From Fidelibacterota bacterium 46_43 (GTDB taxonomy: Bacteria > Fidelibacterota > Fidelibacteria > Fidelibacterales > Fidelibacteraceae), in the NCBI GenBank assembly GCA_001509335.1, contig LGGY01000204.1:1-5013 (forward strand): a stretch of 5,013 bases of DNA, in the 5' to 3' direction. Below, piece after piece: positions 4,868 through 5,013 of this stretch (position 1 is its first letter; the number at the start of each line of letters is the position of its first letter). A program made the position numbers and the translations under genes. Below the pieces are notes generated by a model. It did no database searches. It saw nothing but the letters and a program-made list of their open reading frames with translations, and was not told the origin of the DNA.

Positions 4868-5013
4868 GATCATCCGGAAAAATATCCTCACATTCAAGCC
4901 CTATTCTTCAGCCCGGGATGAATTCAGAGGAAAGGCAGACCTTTATCTGGACGCCAATGAATCCCCTTGGGATGACGGAACACAACTCAACCGCTATCCC
5001 GATCCCATGCAGA
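4860..5013 (+). CDS. hisC: Histidinol-phosphate aminotransferase (N-terminal part, continues beyond window)
   Basis: Fifty-one codons are visible. HisC is a PLP enzyme that transfers an amino group from glutamate to imidazole-acetol phosphate to give histidinol phosphate, two steps before the HisD product. The N-terminus reads KPYSSARDEF (13-22), then LYLDANESPWDD (28-39) and LNRYPDPMQ (43-51). These are the 'LdaNEnP' and 'NRYPDP' substrate-arm and PLP-side signatures of class I/II fold aminotransferases of the HisC type. The KPYSSARDEF wording is typical of FCB-group homologues. ATG 4860 lies in the last codons of hisD, with AAAGGA (4847-4852) 7 bases upstream. The PLP lysine is outside the window. 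Confidence 0.93.
   Translation, partial: MDKIIRKNILTFKPYSSARDEFRGKADLYLDANESPWDDGTQLNRYPDPMQ

Noticed and set aside
4265..4897. Long minus-strand open frame opposite hisD (also one at 3560-4000)
   Set aside because: These are antisense shadows of hisD, with Cys/His/Phe-rich, low-complexity content and no family signature.

Overview
The window looks like a chromosomal stretch from a bacterium of the FCB (Bacteroidota-like) side of the tree. HisG is the long form with a C-terminal regulatory domain, the his genes run hisG-hisD-hisC, and the HisC N-terminus (KPYSSARDEF, then LDANESP and LNRYPDP) reads like FCB homologues. The antitoxin gene, hisG and hisD have good Shine-Dalgarno sites, which argues against typical Bacteroides and for a relative such as a candidate phylum. 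This placement is inference from memory of the families, not from a search.

Left part (1-1632, minus strand): a secreted, probably lipid-anchored TIM-barrel glycosidase-like protein, followed through a 4-base ATGA overlap by an E. coli-type YcaO protein that runs off the left edge. The two genes are almost certainly one translationally coupled operon.

Middle part (about 1675-2491): a Phd/YefM-type antitoxin and a RelE/ParE-superfamily toxin, overlapping by 8 bases on the minus strand. They are bracketed by two direct copies of a composite repeat. Each copy has the same modules in the same order: TAAA, a GAAGTTR heptamer array, a constant GGCGTCGCTGCGCT core, an ATCAATCWA nonamer array, and a GTCRACT heptamer array. 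Only array copy numbers and small variants differ. The toxin stop codon is made of repeat bases, and the right-hand copy ends 56 bases before the his leader peptide. The bracketed toxin-antitoxin unit looks like an inserted or duplicated cassette.

Right part (2548-5013, plus strand): the start of a histidine operon with a complete translational attenuator. It comprises a 21-residue leader peptide with seven histidines in an eight-residue run, an antiterminator pairing, and an 11-bp rho-independent terminator with a U-tract, followed by hisG, hisD and the first 51 codons of hisC. Scarcity of charged tRNA-His would stall ribosomes on the leader and let transcription continue into the genes. HisG also carries the domain that usually mediates feedback by histidine, so the pathway appears controlled at both transcription and enzyme level. 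The strongest observations are the his attenuator and the modular repeats around the toxin-antitoxin pair.
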